A DNA stretch of 64,000 nucleotides, taken from Leptospira sp. 96542 (GTDB taxonomy: Bacteria > Spirochaetota > Leptospiria > Leptospirales > Leptospiraceae). This document shows, piece by piece, positions 10,561-22,144 of the stretch (position 1 is the stretch's first letter; each line of letters begins with the position of its first letter). The notes beneath the pieces were generated by a model that worked only from the letters and a program-made list of their open reading frames with translations, was not told the origin of the DNA and ran no database searches. The position numbers and the translations under genes were made by a program. The stretch covers positions 7,155-71,154 of the forward strand of contig JARJFC010000021.1 of the NCBI GenBank assembly GCA_029310945.1, given 5' to 3'.

Positions 10561-11805
10561 ATGAAAACCGATCAGTCATTGGATATTGATTCTGCTTACG
10601 ATTGTTTAAAATCGATCGTACTCAAAACGCCCTTACAGTTCCATTCTAAATTGTCTAAAACATATAGAGCCAATATTTATCTCAAACGGGAAGATTTGCA
10701 AGTAGTCAGATCTTACAAAATTCGTGGAGCTTATTATTTAATCCAAAGTTTGTCGCAAGAAGAAAAACAAAATGGGGTGGTCTGTGCGAGTGCAGGCAAC
10801 CATGCACAAGGAGTTGCTTATTCTTGTAAAAGGTTGGGTATAACGGGAGTTATTTACATGCCCTCCATTACCCCTAAACAAAAAATCAATCAGGTTAAAA
10901 TGTTTGGTGGTGTTGCGGTACAAGTTGTTCTCGTTGGAGATACATTCGATGAATGTCAAAATTATGCGTTACAATATGCAAAAGAGAATGGAAAAACTTT
11001 TATACCGCCATTTGATCACAAAAAAATTATGGAAGGGCAAGGTACTGTTGCCAAGGAAATCCTTGAGGAATTGAAAATCATCGATTTTGTTTTTCTTCCC
11101 ATTGGTGGGGGAGGGCTTTGTGCGGGAGTGGGGAGTTATTTTAAATTATATTCACCCAAAACAAAAATCATCGGTGTGGAACCAAAGGGCGCACCATCGA
11201 TGACGGAAGCATTAAAAAATGGCAAACCAATTCTATTGGATACGATCCAAAAATTTGTGGATGGTGCTTCTGTAAAAAAAGTAGGAGATCTTACTTTTCC
11301 CATATGCAAAAATGTATTGGATGGGATGTTACTTGTTCCAGAAGGCAAAGTGAGTACGACAATTTTACAATTGTACAATGAGGATGCAATTGTCGCAGAA
11401 CCTGCGGGTGCACTCAGTATATCTGCGCTCGATCTATATTCGGATGAAATCAAAGGAAAAACGGTTGTTTGTGTACTGAGTGGTGGGAATAACGATATTG
11501 ATCGGATGCAAGAAATCAAAGAACGGTCGTTATTGTATGAGGGGTTGAAACATTATTTTATCATTCGATTTGCTCAGAGACCTGGCGCACTCAAACAATT
11601 TGTGAATGAAATCCTTGGGCCAAATGATGACATCGTTAGATTTGAATTCATCCAAAAAAACAATAAAGAGTCGGGTCCAGCCCTTGTTGGGATAGAGGTA
11701 AAGTCAAAAGATGATTTTGATTCTTTGATCTTTCGAATGAAAGATAAGAATCTAAATTTTACTCTGGTCAACCAAGATGAAAATTTATTCGAATATTTAG
11801 TCTGA
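10561..11805 (+). CDS. ilvA: Threonine ammonia-lyase (threonine dehydratase)
   Basis: This PLP enzyme deaminates threonine to 2-oxobutanoate, the classical entry to isoleucine synthesis. Lys53 in SYKIRGAY should hold PLP, SAGNHAQG is the substrate/cofactor loop and LPIGGGGLCAG binds the phosphate. At 414 residues it has the catalytic domain plus a single short ACT-like regulatory tail from about residue 330 (YFIIRFAQRPGALKQFV). This is the shorter IlvA class rather than the two-ACT E. coli type. Leptospires are known for making isoleucine through citramalate instead of threonine, so the enzyme may be catabolic or give the strain both routes. A catabolic TdcB-like role is the main alternative. 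Confidence 0.87.
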   Translation: MKTDQSLDIDSAYDCLKSIVLKTPLQFHSKLSKTYRANIYLKREDLQVVRSYKIRGAYYLIQSLSQEEKQNGVVCASAGNHAQGVAYSCKRLGITGVIYMPSITPKQKINQVKMFGGVAVQVVLVGDTFDECQNYALQYAKENGKTFIPPFDHKKIMEGQGTVAKEILEELKIIDFVFLPIGGGGLCAGVGSYFKLYSPKTKIIGVEPKGAPSMTEALKNGKPILLDTIQKFVDGASVKKVGDLTFPICKNVLDGMLLVPEGKVSTTILQLYNEDAIVAEPAGALSISALDLYSDEIKGKTVVCVLSGGNNDIDRMQEIKERSLLYEGLKHYFIIRFAQRPGALKQFVNEILGPNDDIVRFEFIQKNNKESGPALVGIEVKSKDDFDSLIFRMKDKNLNFTLVNQDENLFEYLV

Positions 11806-11858
11806 GTTTAGTTGTTCTGATACAAAATTAGAAATAGGCGAAATTTTGGCTGAATGAA

Positions 11859-11890
11859 TTTTATTGCCAATCGGTTGATTGGTAATAAAA
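11859..11890. terminator. Strong hairpin after ilvA, probable terminator
   Basis: Two 14-nt arms, 11859-11872 and 11877-11890, pair with one G-T wobble around the loop GGTT. The arms start with TTTTATT and end with AATAAAA, so a hairpin with U-rich flanks forms on either strand. It lies 53 nt after the ilvA stop. Confidence 0.55.
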
Positions 11891-12041
11891 TTAACTCCGA
11901 TTTTGAATAAAAATGCTGAGTTAAAAAAATGAGTGAAACGTATTCTTAAATTTTTTTTTTAGAACACTTGAATCAATAGAAAGGTATCAAGTTTTTAAGA
12001 ATTCAATCGATATATATTTTGATAGAAAATATCGCCGTACA

Positions 12042-12077
12042 GCAAAGAAGCCCAGAGTGATTGCTGGGCTTCTTTGC
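12042..12077. terminator. Perfect 14-bp inverted repeat in the leader of the zinc-ribbon gene
   Basis: The arms GCAAAGAAGCCCAG (12042-12055) and CTGGGCTTCTTTGC (12064-12077) pair without a mismatch around an 8-nt loop. It lies 16 nt upstream of the ATG at 12094. A terminator, an attenuator for the downstream gene or the 3' end of a small RNA would all fit. The stretch 11891-12041 holds no gene that I can see. Confidence 0.5.
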
Positions 12078-12093
12078 AAAAAGCGGAGCATTT

Positions 12094-12696
12094 ATGTTTT
12101 GTCCCAATTGTGCACATCCAATTCAAAATTTGAAAACCGAGTTTGGTTATATTTCGATTTGTAACGAATGTTTTGGGCATTATTATGGAGAACAGAATCT
12201 TTATAAATTTTTTTCAGAATCGTATTGGAAACAAATCAAATCCAAATCCACTATCTTAGTCAAACCAAGGTCAATTCCCTGTCCAAAATGCAAATCGGGT
12301 ATGCAAACTCTAAAACTCCCACTCATAAAAAACAATGTGGAAATTGACATTTGTAATCCTTGTCATTTGATTTGGTTCGATAAAGACGAAATTGAAGACT
12401 TAGATTTGAGAAAATATTTACAATCAAAATTGAAAGTAAAGAAAACCAATCAGAAATCTGGAGAAACGATCCAACCTACCGGAAAGGTAGGAAAAGATAG
12501 GGAAGCAGAAATTCAATATTTACTCGCAATTTCCAAATTGGAAGAACGATTGGGAGAACTGAAGATCATTAGTAAGAATTTAGACCAGAGGAATCGGGGG
12601 GGATACCATTCAAGATACCTATCTACAAGTTTGTTTCCATTTTATGATTTTTCCAATATAATCGGCTCCATATTTTCTGAAGACACAGACTGGTAG
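12094..12696 (+). CDS. Zinc-ribbon (zf-TFIIB type) protein
   Basis: The 200-residue protein has two Cys4 zinc ribbons. The first is CPNC near residue 3 with CNEC about 25 residues later. The second is CPKC near 66 with CNPC about 23 residues later, followed by HLIWFDKDEIEDL, the usual ending of the zf-TFIIB family. The C-terminal half is charged and low in complexity. I chose ATG 12094 because GGAG lies at a good distance and the protein then starts MFCPNC. An upstream in-frame start at 12061 falls inside the inverted repeat. The family occurs next to membrane proteases and rhomboids in other bacteria, but no such partner is adjacent here. Function is unknown. Confidence 0.75.
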   Translation: MFCPNCAHPIQNLKTEFGYISICNECFGHYYGEQNLYKFFSESYWKQIKSKSTILVKPRSIPCPKCKSGMQTLKLPLIKNNVEIDICNPCHLIWFDKDEIEDLDLRKYLQSKLKVKKTNQKSGETIQPTGKVGKDREAEIQYLLAISKLEERLGELKIISKNLDQRNRGGYHSRYLSTSLFPFYDFSNIIGSIFSEDTDW

Positions 12697-12714
12697 ATTT
12701 TTATTTAGCGAAAA

Positions 12715-13335
12715 TTAGGCGGAGATTACGAATAATGCTAATTTCGCAAAGAAGTTAGGCAATAAACGAATTTGTCTTGTGCGATTGAAAAAAGCTTTGT
12801 GCAGGATCTTTATTTTTTCTGCATCACAAAAATCGAAAAAATCTTTTGAAGAAAGGTAATGCAGGTTCGGCGTATCATACCAATGAAACGGCATTAGGTC
12901 CGTGACAGGGGTTTTCCCACTGAAGATGATAGAAGTCCTAATTTGCCAGTGAGAAAAATTTGGAAAAACGATGATAACTTTTTTGCCTATGCGCAAACAT
13001 TCTTTGATGATGGCGCCAGGGTTTAGGGTTTGTTGTATGGTTTGGTTTAGGATCACAAAATCAAAACTGTGATCCAGGTGGTGTTTTAATCCGTCGTCTA
13101 TATCACCATGGTGTACATAAAGACCTTTTTTTACGCACTGTATGATACAACGGTCATCCTTTTCGATCCCTTGTACACGAACTCCTTGGCGTTTTAAGAG
13201 TAACATCAGTTCGCCGTAACCACAACCCAAATCTAAAATTCGTTCTCCAGGTTTGATCAGATTTGCAATGTACGAAATGTCCGGGCGGTTGGTTAAATCT
13301 AAATCGATATTATTTTTTTGAATGGATACGTTCAT
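12715..13335 (-). CDS. metW: MetW-like methyltransferase fold protein
   Basis: The 206-residue protein has a class I SAM-methyltransferase fold with motif I ILDLGCGYGELMLLL near residues 33-47 and the MetW-specific NQTIQQTLNP and FPNFSHWQIR segments. MetW partners MetX in many bacteria and is needed for full homoserine acyltransferase activity in some. Its ATG overlaps the metX stop as TAATG, so the two are translationally coupled. It is the last gene of the metY-metX-metW operon. Length is normal and no key motif is missing. Confidence 0.9.
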   Translation of the reverse strand: MNVSIQKNNIDLDLTNRPDISYIANLIKPGERILDLGCGYGELMLLLKRQGVRVQGIEKDDRCIIQCVKKGLYVHHGDIDDGLKHHLDHSFDFVILNQTIQQTLNPGAIIKECLRIGKKVIIVFPNFSHWQIRTSIIFSGKTPVTDLMPFHWYDTPNLHYLSSKDFFDFCDAEKIKILHKAFFNRTRQIRLLPNFFAKLALFVISA

Positions 13336-14471
13336 TAAACGATTAACCCATCATCGGTGGAAGATAAAAAATCTCGCAAAATGGATTCTTGTTCCTTACT
13401 TGGTAGTAAAAAACTGTCATGACCTGCTGGATTGTTTAGTTCGACAAAACTCACTGGAATTGCATTCACTTCGAGCGACTTTACAATCTCTTCCGATTGG
13501 TATGGTGGGTACAACCAATCGGATGTATAAGCCACAACCAAAAATCGACATTGCACTTTGGAAAGTGACTTGGTCAATTCTTTTCCAGTTCCCAAACTGA
13601 AATGATCCAAAGCTTTGGTAACATAAATGTATGAATTTGCATCGAACCGATCCACAAAGGATTCACCTTGGTAGATCAAATAACTCCCAACTGCAAAATC
13701 GGTGGATTGGATATTACCTTTGGGAGGTTTTCGGCCAAATTTTTCTCTCATCATTTCATCACTCAAATAAGTGATATGACCCATCATCCGAGCAAGTGCT
13801 AACCCTTTGGAGGGGCGATTTTCTTTTGTATAAAGTCCTTGGTTCCAATTGGGATCAGAAAGTATGGCCTGTCTTCCCACCTCATTGAAGGCAATCTGTT
13901 GGGCAGAATGTTCGGAAGAAGATGCCATCACAATGCAGTTTTTTAAACGGTTAGGGTAGGCAACTGACCACTGTAAGGCTTGCATTCCGCCCATGGATCC
14001 TCCCGCAACAGCGAAGAGTGTATCGATTCCAAAATGGGAGACCAATTTTTCCTGTGCGTTCACCATATCGGCAATCGAAACAAAAGGAAAAGTGGATTGG
14101 AATGGTTTGCCCGTTTTACCATTGATGGTGAGTGGGCCACTCGAACCTTTACACCCACCAATCACATTGGAAGAAATGACAAAATATTTATTTGTATCGA
14201 ATGCTTTGCCAGGTCCTATATAAAAATCCCAATACCCAGGGCGTTTTTCACCTGGGAGGTAACCCGCGGCATGAGCGTCACCCGAAAGGGCGTGGCAAAC
14301 AAGAATGGCATTGTCTCTATTGGGAGATAGGTTTCCGTATGTTTCGTAGGCCACTTCGAGAGGGGTGATGGTTTCACCACCCTCCAAAGTGAGCGAGCCA
14401 AAAATCTGAACTTTGGTTTCAACAAAACCTACAGACGAATCGGCGGGTTGCTTGGTTTCGGGTGTAGGCAT
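13335..14471 (-). CDS. metX: Homoserine O-acetyltransferase
   Basis: MetX acetylates homoserine with acetyl-CoA, the committed step of methionine synthesis. The alpha/beta-hydrolase nucleophile is Ser159 in [13 protein letters not shown]. The rest of the triad is expected in the DWLYPPYQ region and in NPAGHDSFL near the C terminus. The 378 residues fit the family. It lies 7 nt after metY and is coupled to metW. Direct sulfhydrylation through MetX and MetY is the pathway described for Leptospira meyeri, and this gene pair has that arrangement. A succinyl specificity cannot be excluded by eye, but the neighbouring MetY argues for acetyl. Confidence 0.93.
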   Translation of the reverse strand: MPTPETKQPADSSVGFVETKVQIFGSLTLEGGETITPLEVAYETYGNLSPNRDNAILVCHALSGDAHAAGYLPGEKRPGYWDFYIGPGKAFDTNKYFVISSNVIGGCKGSSGPLTINGKTGKPFQSTFPFVSIADMVNAQEKLVSHFGIDTLFAVAGGSMGGMQALQWSVAYPNRLKNCIVMASSSEHSAQQIAFNEVGRQAILSDPNWNQGLYTKENRPSKGLALARMMGHITYLSDEMMREKFGRKPPKGNIQSTDFAVGSYLIYQGESFVDRFDANSYIYVTKALDHFSLGTGKELTKSLSKVQCRFLVVAYTSDWLYPPYQSEEIVKSLEVNAIPVSFVELNNPAGHDSFLLPSKEQESILRDFLSSTDDGLIV

Positions 14472-14478
14472 GCTTAGA

Positions 14479-15786
<1,308 letters not shown>

Positions 15787-15941
15787 TTACTCCCGATGGA
15801 GTCCCATTCTTCCAGGCATAGCATAGTTTGTCAAATAGATATTCAATAAAACAGAAATAAAATCTGTCTTATTGGAATGTTTCGGATTAGGTTTATTTCT
15901 TATTTTCAAACCAGAAAGATTCGATAATTCCAGTAACGCAT

Positions 15942-17531
15942 ATGAAATTTCGATTCAAAATTTGGAATTTAGCCATATTCCTATGTTTTCCCCTGGGACT
16001 GTTTGCCCAAGTTTGGGTGCCCACGGGAACTGAGTCGAGAAGAGCCTCAGCCTTACAATTTGATGCGGGAGGCAGTACCTTCCAAAAAGATTACTACGGT
16101 TATTTTTCACCCAATTTCACTTATAACCATGGACCAAATTTCGGGTATTCCTTTTCTCTCCCTGTTAATATCCTTGCGGTCGACAGAGAGCCGTTTCTCG
16201 TGGAAGGGAAAACCGGACAAATACGAGAGATGGATTATAACAGTCGTAATGACTATTCTCGTGTTTTAAATTATATTTCTTACGGAACATACAATGCGCA
16301 AGTTCCAGGTAAGGTGACATTCTCAGCATACACTGGTAAGATGATTGATGGTTATATCGGTCACGGAACAATTGTTAATAAATATCAAAGTTCTTCACGT
16401 TTTGATGCTTATAATCCAGGGGTTCAGGCAGATTTAAACACTGATTATGTGGGAGTTCAGTATTTTGCAAATTCTGTTGTAAATTTCGAAGTTAATGCTG
16501 CTAGACTCTATATCAAACCACTTGCCATTGGAAGGTCGATTTTTTCGATTCTAAATAAATCGAACGATGTTGCTTATTTGATGAGCCTAAATGGTAATGT
16601 TTTGGATGAAGCAGGTAGGATCAGTGTCGAAGAAGAAGCTGGTTCCGATAATGCAAAAACAAATAAAGACCTATCCAAAAAAGAAATTAGACCAATAGCG
16701 AAAGATTCGCGAATGGAACTCGTTGACAATGATCCATGGTACAATCGTTTGACGATTGGTTATACCCAAGCATGGGATAGGGCAGCGCCAGTACAGATGA
16801 GTTATAATACAAATGGATCTCCAACCACGATCAAAAATCAAGATAATCCTCAGACAAGTGATATCACCCGTGCATCGATTGAAGGGATAGACATTGAATA
16901 CAGGTTACTCAACTTACCGTTTGTTGAATTTACTCCGTATATGGATTACAATCGTATCAAAGGTTTGGATGGGGCAAAGGGTGCACATTACGGAGCCATT
17001 TTTCGTTTGGGTACAAAAGATCTAAACATCATACTCAAACCTGAATACCGACAAATGACTTCCAATTACGCTCCTATGTACTTTGACAGTTTTTATGAAA
17101 TTGAAAGGTTCCAAACCTTCCCTGTCCGCGCACCACTCAGAACAAAATACGAAGACCTTTCCAACCAATCGGGTGCTAAAGTGACAGGTTATTACCATAC
17201 AATTTATGTTAATTTTTATCATTTGGGTTTTGAATTTGCGGTCGAAGATTACGGGTTAAAGAACAATAAACGCGTATTTGCTGCTGCTTATATTCCTCTC
17301 GGTTCTTCTTTTATGATGTCATTCTATTACACAAAAAAAGGTTACGATTCAAATGGAAAAGCCTTTGATATGGATGACAATACCCAAGCTGCAGCAGAAA
17401 TTTCAAAATCGTTCGGCCCCGTAGTGTTACGTTTGCAAAATTATAGAAAGTATTATTTGGATGCCAGTGAGAAGTCTTTTCTTTCCATTGATGAAGTCCG
17501 ATTTTTGGTTTCGGGTGGAATCAGTTTTTAA
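15942..17531 (+). CDS. Putative outer-membrane beta-barrel protein
   Basis: A signal peptide (IWNLAIFLCFPLGLFAQ) precedes about 505 residues with alternating aromatic/polar strands, many Tyr and Asn, and a C-terminal ...LVSGGISF ending in Phe, as in transmembrane barrels recognised by BamA. I do not recognise a named porin family. The segment around residues 225-260 is charged and could be an extracellular loop. The gene is alone, divergent from metY, and its stop is 54 nt from the convergent rsmE gene. The barrel assignment is inference from composition and termini. Confidence 0.6.
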   Translation: MKFRFKIWNLAIFLCFPLGLFAQVWVPTGTESRRASALQFDAGGSTFQKDYYGYFSPNFTYNHGPNFGYSFSLPVNILAVDREPFLVEGKTGQIREMDYNSRNDYSRVLNYISYGTYNAQVPGKVTFSAYTGKMIDGYIGHGTIVNKYQSSSRFDAYNPGVQADLNTDYVGVQYFANSVVNFEVNAARLYIKPLAIGRSIFSILNKSNDVAYLMSLNGNVLDEAGRISVEEEAGSDNAKTNKDLSKKEIRPIAKDSRMELVDNDPWYNRLTIGYTQAWDRAAPVQMSYNTNGSPTTIKNQDNPQTSDITRASIEGIDIEYRLLNLPFVEFTPYMDYNRIKGLDGAKGAHYGAIFRLGTKDLNIILKPEYRQMTSNYAPMYFDSFYEIERFQTFPVRAPLRTKYEDLSNQSGAKVTGYYHTIYVNFYHLGFEFAVEDYGLKNNKRVFAAAYIPLGSSFMMSFYYTKKGYDSNGKAFDMDDNTQAAAEISKSFGPVVLRLQNYRKYYLDASEKSFLSIDEVRFLVSGGISF

Positions 17532-17585
17532 TTTTTTGTTTTACCGCTGATGTTTACTGTACGACTAACAGATTTCTAATATTCT

Positions 17586-18323
17586 TTACTTAGTTTCTGA
17601 ATTGATAAAACATTGATGTATGAGGGCGTGGTATGCAAATTCAGTCCTCAGATTGATTTTTCCAAGAGATAGAATGGGAATTTCCATTGTTCTAAAAAAT
17701 TCTAAGTCGTTATCCAACCAACCAGACTCAGGTCCAAAGAGAAAGTAAGGTTTTTCGTCTGTAGAAATTTGCGAAATTTTAATTTCTTTCTGTAGAGATT
17801 CACCTGACCGGTCCAGTGCATAAATTTGTTTTCCATTCATTGGCAGATTTTTTTTCCAATCTCCCGTTTTGAATAATCTCACAGCCACGGGACATATATT
17901 CCCTGTTTGTGCATAACCTGATTCTAAATGTAAATCCATCTCTTTGCCATAGACAGGGGAAGTCCAATATTCTTTGTTTTTTGTTTGAGTGGATTGGAAG
18001 GTAACCTCAGAAATTCCATAACAGGCAGTTAAGTGTAAAATTTTTTTACCAGTCTGAGGTCTTGGTAAAGATAAAAATGTATGAATCGGTACTGTTCTTA
18101 ATTCTGTTTCCAGTTGTGTTTCTTTCTCTAAAACTATGACCTTATTATCAAATTGGCAAATTCGAAATAAAAAATTTCCGACATTCAAGACCACAACCTT
18201 TACTGTCTCTCCAATTTGTTTTTTAAGGATGTTTTGTATATGTTGGAACCGAAGGTCTGTGTTTAAAATTTGAATGTTTTGTTGGTCTATGATTTCACTA
18301 GGTTTAATAACAATCCAATTCAA
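17586..18323 (-). CDS. rsmE: 16S rRNA (uracil-1498-N3)-methyltransferase
   Basis: RsmE methylates U1498 of 16S rRNA. The 245-residue protein shows the SPOUT-knot signatures near its C terminus: FLFGPESGWLDNDLEFF binds SAM and LSLGKINLRTEFAYHALI corresponds to the usual LG-x-x-x-LRTETA ending. The N-terminal part is the PUA-like RNA-binding region. The start codon is TTG at 18323, directly after the stop of the upstream zinc-ribbon gene at 18327. The sequence is divergent, so confidence rests mainly on the C-terminal motifs. Confidence 0.8.
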   Translation of the reverse strand: MNWIVIKPSEIIDQQNIQILNTDLRFQHIQNILKKQIGETVKVVVLNVGNFLFRICQFDNKVIVLEKETQLETELRTVPIHTFLSLPRPQTGKKILHLTACYGISEVTFQSTQTKNKEYWTSPVYGKEMDLHLESGYAQTGNICPVAVRLFKTGDWKKNLPMNGKQIYALDRSGESLQKEIKISQISTDEKPYFLFGPESGWLDNDLEFFRTMEIPILSLGKINLRTEFAYHALIHQCFINSETK

Positions 18324-18326
18324 AGA

Positions 18327-18770
18327 TTAAATCTCGTATGTTGGGGTTTGGTTTGAATTTAGAGGTTCTTCGGTCGGATTTTCTTCTATTGGACTTGTGC
18401 TCGGTGTTTGGACATCGAGTGGTTTTAAATCAGGTTTTCGATTCCATTTCCATAGATAAAGTAGAAATATACAAACGAGTAAAATCGGAATGAGGCGAAA
18501 TTTTTTTAAGTTAGAATTTTGTTTGGATTTTATAAAATCAATGGGTGCGTAGAGAAGGTCTAGCAAAAGTAAGGAATAACTTTTAAAGCTGGGTTTAAAT
18601 ATGAAGTTGGGCAGAGTTTCTTTTTCGATTTCATACCCATGAACATCTTCCGTGTCCTTCTGGAAGGTAAACCTATGGGAACAAACAGGGCATTGTACAA
18701 GAATGGTTCCCTGTGACTCAGGGAACCGTAACATTGTAGAACAATTCGGACATTGTTTGATGAAGTTCAA
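18327..18770 (-). CDS. Zinc-ribbon membrane protein
   Basis: The 147-residue protein begins with a Cys4 ribbon (CPNC near residue 8 and CPVC about 18 residues later), as in MJ0042-type zinc fingers. A basic stretch and one membrane segment follow near residues 92-108 (FRLIPILLVCIFLLYLW). The Pro/Thr-rich tail would face the periplasm. It starts with TTG at 18770, since no ATG is suitably placed, and lies 3 nt before rsmE, so the two form an operon. Function is unknown. Confidence 0.65.
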   Translation of the reverse strand: MNFIKQCPNCSTMLRFPESQGTILVQCPVCSHRFTFQKDTEDVHGYEIEKETLPNFIFKPSFKSYSLLLLDLLYAPIDFIKSKQNSNLKKFRLIPILLVCIFLLYLWKWNRKPDLKPLDVQTPSTSPIEENPTEEPLNSNQTPTYEI

Positions 18771-18789
18771 ATTTGAACCTCTAAAGGAT

Positions 18790-19635
<846 letters not shown>

Positions 19636-19746
19636 CTATAAAGGTTAAAATTGAGGATACCTGAGAACGACCACTGGTCGTAAAGAATTATCCTGTAAAA
19701 ATTATCGGTATTTGCTTCGGAAGATTGAATCCAATAATCGAGGATT

Positions 19747-20997
19747 TTAGCGTTTCCACCCAAAATCAGAAAAAGATTCCAGATAAAACGATAAATCGGG
19801 AATTTCGATCGGTTTTGCCTCTCCCAAACACTCTGTCACATACCGGCGCTCCACAAAATCGCAGAAATCTTTCAAATTCCTTCCAGAAGCGCCGACGAGG
19901 AGTTTTGCAATCTCTTCCCGTTCGGATTCTCCTAAATGTTTTGCATAGCCTGCGAGGATTTTTGTTCTCTCTCTGTCATTCGGCAAGGGAAAAAAAATCT
20001 TTCTGTCGAAACGTGAAAGCAAAGCCGGATCCAAATCGTTCTTTCTGTTCGTGGCGCCAATGGTGATGGTCCCAGTTTTTTCTGCAAATCCATCCAATTT
20101 TCGGAGTAGGACGCTGAGTAGGTTGCGGGTCGCCTCAAAAAGTCCGTCTTCTCTCGAAGTGGCCAGTGAATCGATTTCATCCAAAAACAACATGGATTTG
20201 GGGTAGAGAGCGGCCGCATCAAAGACCATGGCCAGATTTTGGGAAGATTCTCCATAATACTTACTGAGTATGGATTCGATTGGTACGTACACCATTGGAA
20301 CCCCACAGAGCTGGGAGACTACTTTTGCCATACTGGTTTTTCCCACTCCAGGTTCTCCCTCAAACAATACGGCACGGGGGAGGATGCTCGTTTGTTTTGT
20401 GCGTGTTTTGGCAGTGATTTCAAAAAAAGGTTCTGGATGGAGGATTGGTAAAACCAAACTTTCCATGATCTGCGCTTTGACAGAATCGTAACCAAATACT
20501 GTATCAAACCCAGAAGCATTGCCTTTTGCTTTTTCCAAATGGGGCTCATAGACTTCGGCACCGAGAGATGTGAGTATGGAGCTTGGGTCTTTTGTCCCTG
20601 ACCCGGCGGAGCGAAAGTATTGTACTAGAGCGAGTATGGCTTGGATTTCCTTTGTCGTGAGATCTCCATGTTTGGCAACTTCGACTTTTAGTCTGGATTT
20701 AAAGGAAAACCGAAACCGAATTTTGGACGAAAGATTTTTAGTTGGTTCAAACAGATTTTCATTCAATGCTTGCAAACTCAAATATCCATCTTCAAAATTA
20801 TAGATGCGGAAATTTTCGATGTAGTTTCGAATGATGCCCAGGGAGTCATAAATTCGGTCTTTGCCGGCACCGTCGGATTGAAATCGGAAGATGAGTTCCT
20901 CTTTTTCTACGAGGAATTGGTAACCACCGTCTTTTAGTTCCGATTCAAATAGTTCTTTTGCTTTAAAAAAATCCAGAGTCTGTGCCTGGTTTGACAT
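19747..20997 (-). CDS. AAA+ family ATPase
   Basis: The C-terminal half is a complete AAA+ module: Walker A GEPGVGKTS, Walker B MLFLDEID, sensor ATNRKNDLDPALLSRFDR with the arginine finger, and a helical lid. It resembles the FtsH/spastin class more than DNA-loader ATPases. The N-terminal 190 residues have no recognised domain. The ATG at 20997 gives 416 residues beginning MSNQAQTLDFF. A start at 21081 would run into the divergent fliN start and adds a hydrophobic stretch without support. No protease domain is present, so it probably remodels a protein partner. It diverges from fliN with 84 bp between. Confidence 0.8.
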   Translation of the reverse strand: MSNQAQTLDFFKAKELFESELKDGGYQFLVEKEELIFRFQSDGAGKDRIYDSLGIIRNYIENFRIYNFEDGYLSLQALNENLFEPTKNLSSKIRFRFSFKSRLKVEVAKHGDLTTKEIQAILALVQYFRSAGSGTKDPSSILTSLGAEVYEPHLEKAKGNASGFDTVFGYDSVKAQIMESLVLPILHPEPFFEITAKTRTKQTSILPRAVLFEGEPGVGKTSMAKVVSQLCGVPMVYVPIESILSKYYGESSQNLAMVFDAAALYPKSMLFLDEIDSLATSREDGLFEATRNLLSVLLRKLDGFAEKTGTITIGATNRKNDLDPALLSRFDRKIFFPLPNDRERTKILAGYAKHLGESEREEIAKLLVGASGRNLKDFCDFVERRYVTECLGEAKPIEIPDLSFYLESFSDFGWKR

Positions 20998-21081
20998 AAA
21001 GAACAAAATGTGGAAGATTCCCTTTTTTTTCAAGGAAGGATTTTTATTTCCTCCGACGAATAAACAAAAGAGGTTGTTCAA

Positions 21082-21594
21082 ATGGGTGAGGGTTCACTTT
21101 CGCAAGAAGATATAGATGCACTGCTTGGCGGATTCAGTGGGGGCACGCCGGCTGCAGGCGGTTCTGGTGGAGGAGGGTTGGATGATTTGGATGCCCTTGT
21201 TGGTGGTGGTGCAGGCGGGGATTCAGGACCTTCCTTTGCTGATATAGCGGCTGCCCTTGGACCAAGCTCCACACCATCTCCCGCTAAATCACAAGGCAAA
21301 GGCCAGTCAAATCTGGGGAGCAATACGGCCAACCTCAACCTTTTACTTGATGTAACCCTCCAGTTGACCATTGAATTGGGTCGAACCACAATGTACATCA
21401 AGGATGTTTTGCAACTCACGGAAGGAACTGTTGTCGAACTCGATAAAAATGTGGGTGAGGAATTGGACATCCTCGCCAACGGAAAATTAGTGGGGCGCGG
21501 AAAACTCATTGTTTTGGATGATTATTATGGAATCCAGATCACAAACATTGTGGATCCGATGGAACGTTTGGGTGGAGCACCGGCTTTTATTTAA
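21082..21594 (+). CDS. fliN: Flagellar motor switch protein FliN
   Basis: FliN is a C-ring component of the flagellar switch. The 170-residue protein has the N-terminal peptide LSQEDIDALLGGF, the same docking motif seen in FliM (LSQDEIDALLNAI, 30303-31328). A Gly/Pro/Ser-rich linker follows, then the SpoA domain from about residue 85 (LLLDVTLQLTIELGRTTM to the C terminus). The length and the shared motif fit spirochaete FliN. A possible operon partner is the RidA-like gene 26 nt downstream. Confidence 0.93.
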   Translation: MGEGSLSQEDIDALLGGFSGGTPAAGGSGGGGLDDLDALVGGGAGGDSGPSFADIAAALGPSSTPSPAKSQGKGQSNLGSNTANLNLLLDVTLQLTIELGRTTMYIKDVLQLTEGTVVELDKNVGEELDILANGKLVGRGKLIVLDDYYGIQITNIVDPMERLGGAPAFI

Positions 21595-21620
21595 TAGAGT
21601 GAATTTTTAGTAAGGATCGA

Positions 21621-22079
21621 ATGGATATACAAAAACGCGTTGCTGAGCTCGGACTGAGCTTGTATGAGCCACCCAAACCTGGTGGCAATTATCTAAGTGT
21701 CAATGTTCGTGGGAACATTGTGTACGTGGCCATCCAAACTCCGAAAAAAAACGGTGAGTTTTTATACCAAGGTAGAATTGGTTTGGATGTTTCAGAAGAG
21801 GATGCCTATTTGGGAATGCAACTTTGTGCTTTGAATGTTGTCTCACAAATCCACCACCATATTGGTTTCGAAAAAATTTTGGGCATGAACCATATGGATG
21901 CTTATTTCCAAGCGATTCCCAGTTTTGAAAATGGTCCAAAGATTGTGGATGGAGCTTCCAATCTTTTTGTGGATGTACTCGGCGAAAGTGGAAGGCACAC
22001 CCGTGCCATCTTTGGTGTTGAAAGCCTTCCTAAAAATCTTTCTGTTGCCATCACCTGTACATTCACATTGAAATCCTAA
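21621..22079 (+). CDS. RidA/YjgF family protein
   Basis: The 152 residues match the longer YjgF-like subgroup, with N-terminal MDIQKRVAELGLSL and YQGRIGLDVSEEDAY, and a C-terminal region near VEVLGESGRHTR (here VDVLGESGRHTRAIFGVESLPKN). RidA proteins hydrolyse reactive enamines and imines formed by PLP enzymes such as threonine dehydratase. This subgroup lacks a firmly assigned role, and I cannot confirm the catalytic Arg by alignment. The gene lies 26 nt after fliN and 65 nt before the MFS gene. Confidence 0.78.
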   Translation: MDIQKRVAELGLSLYEPPKPGGNYLSVNVRGNIVYVAIQTPKKNGEFLYQGRIGLDVSEEDAYLGMQLCALNVVSQIHHHIGFEKILGMNHMDAYFQAIPSFENGPKIVDGASNLFVDVLGESGRHTRAIFGVESLPKNLSVAITCTFTLKS

Positions 22080-22144
22080 GTTTATAAACTTAGAAAAAAA
22101 TGATATAAGATTCGAACCTTCCAATCCTCGGGACTTGTGTACCA

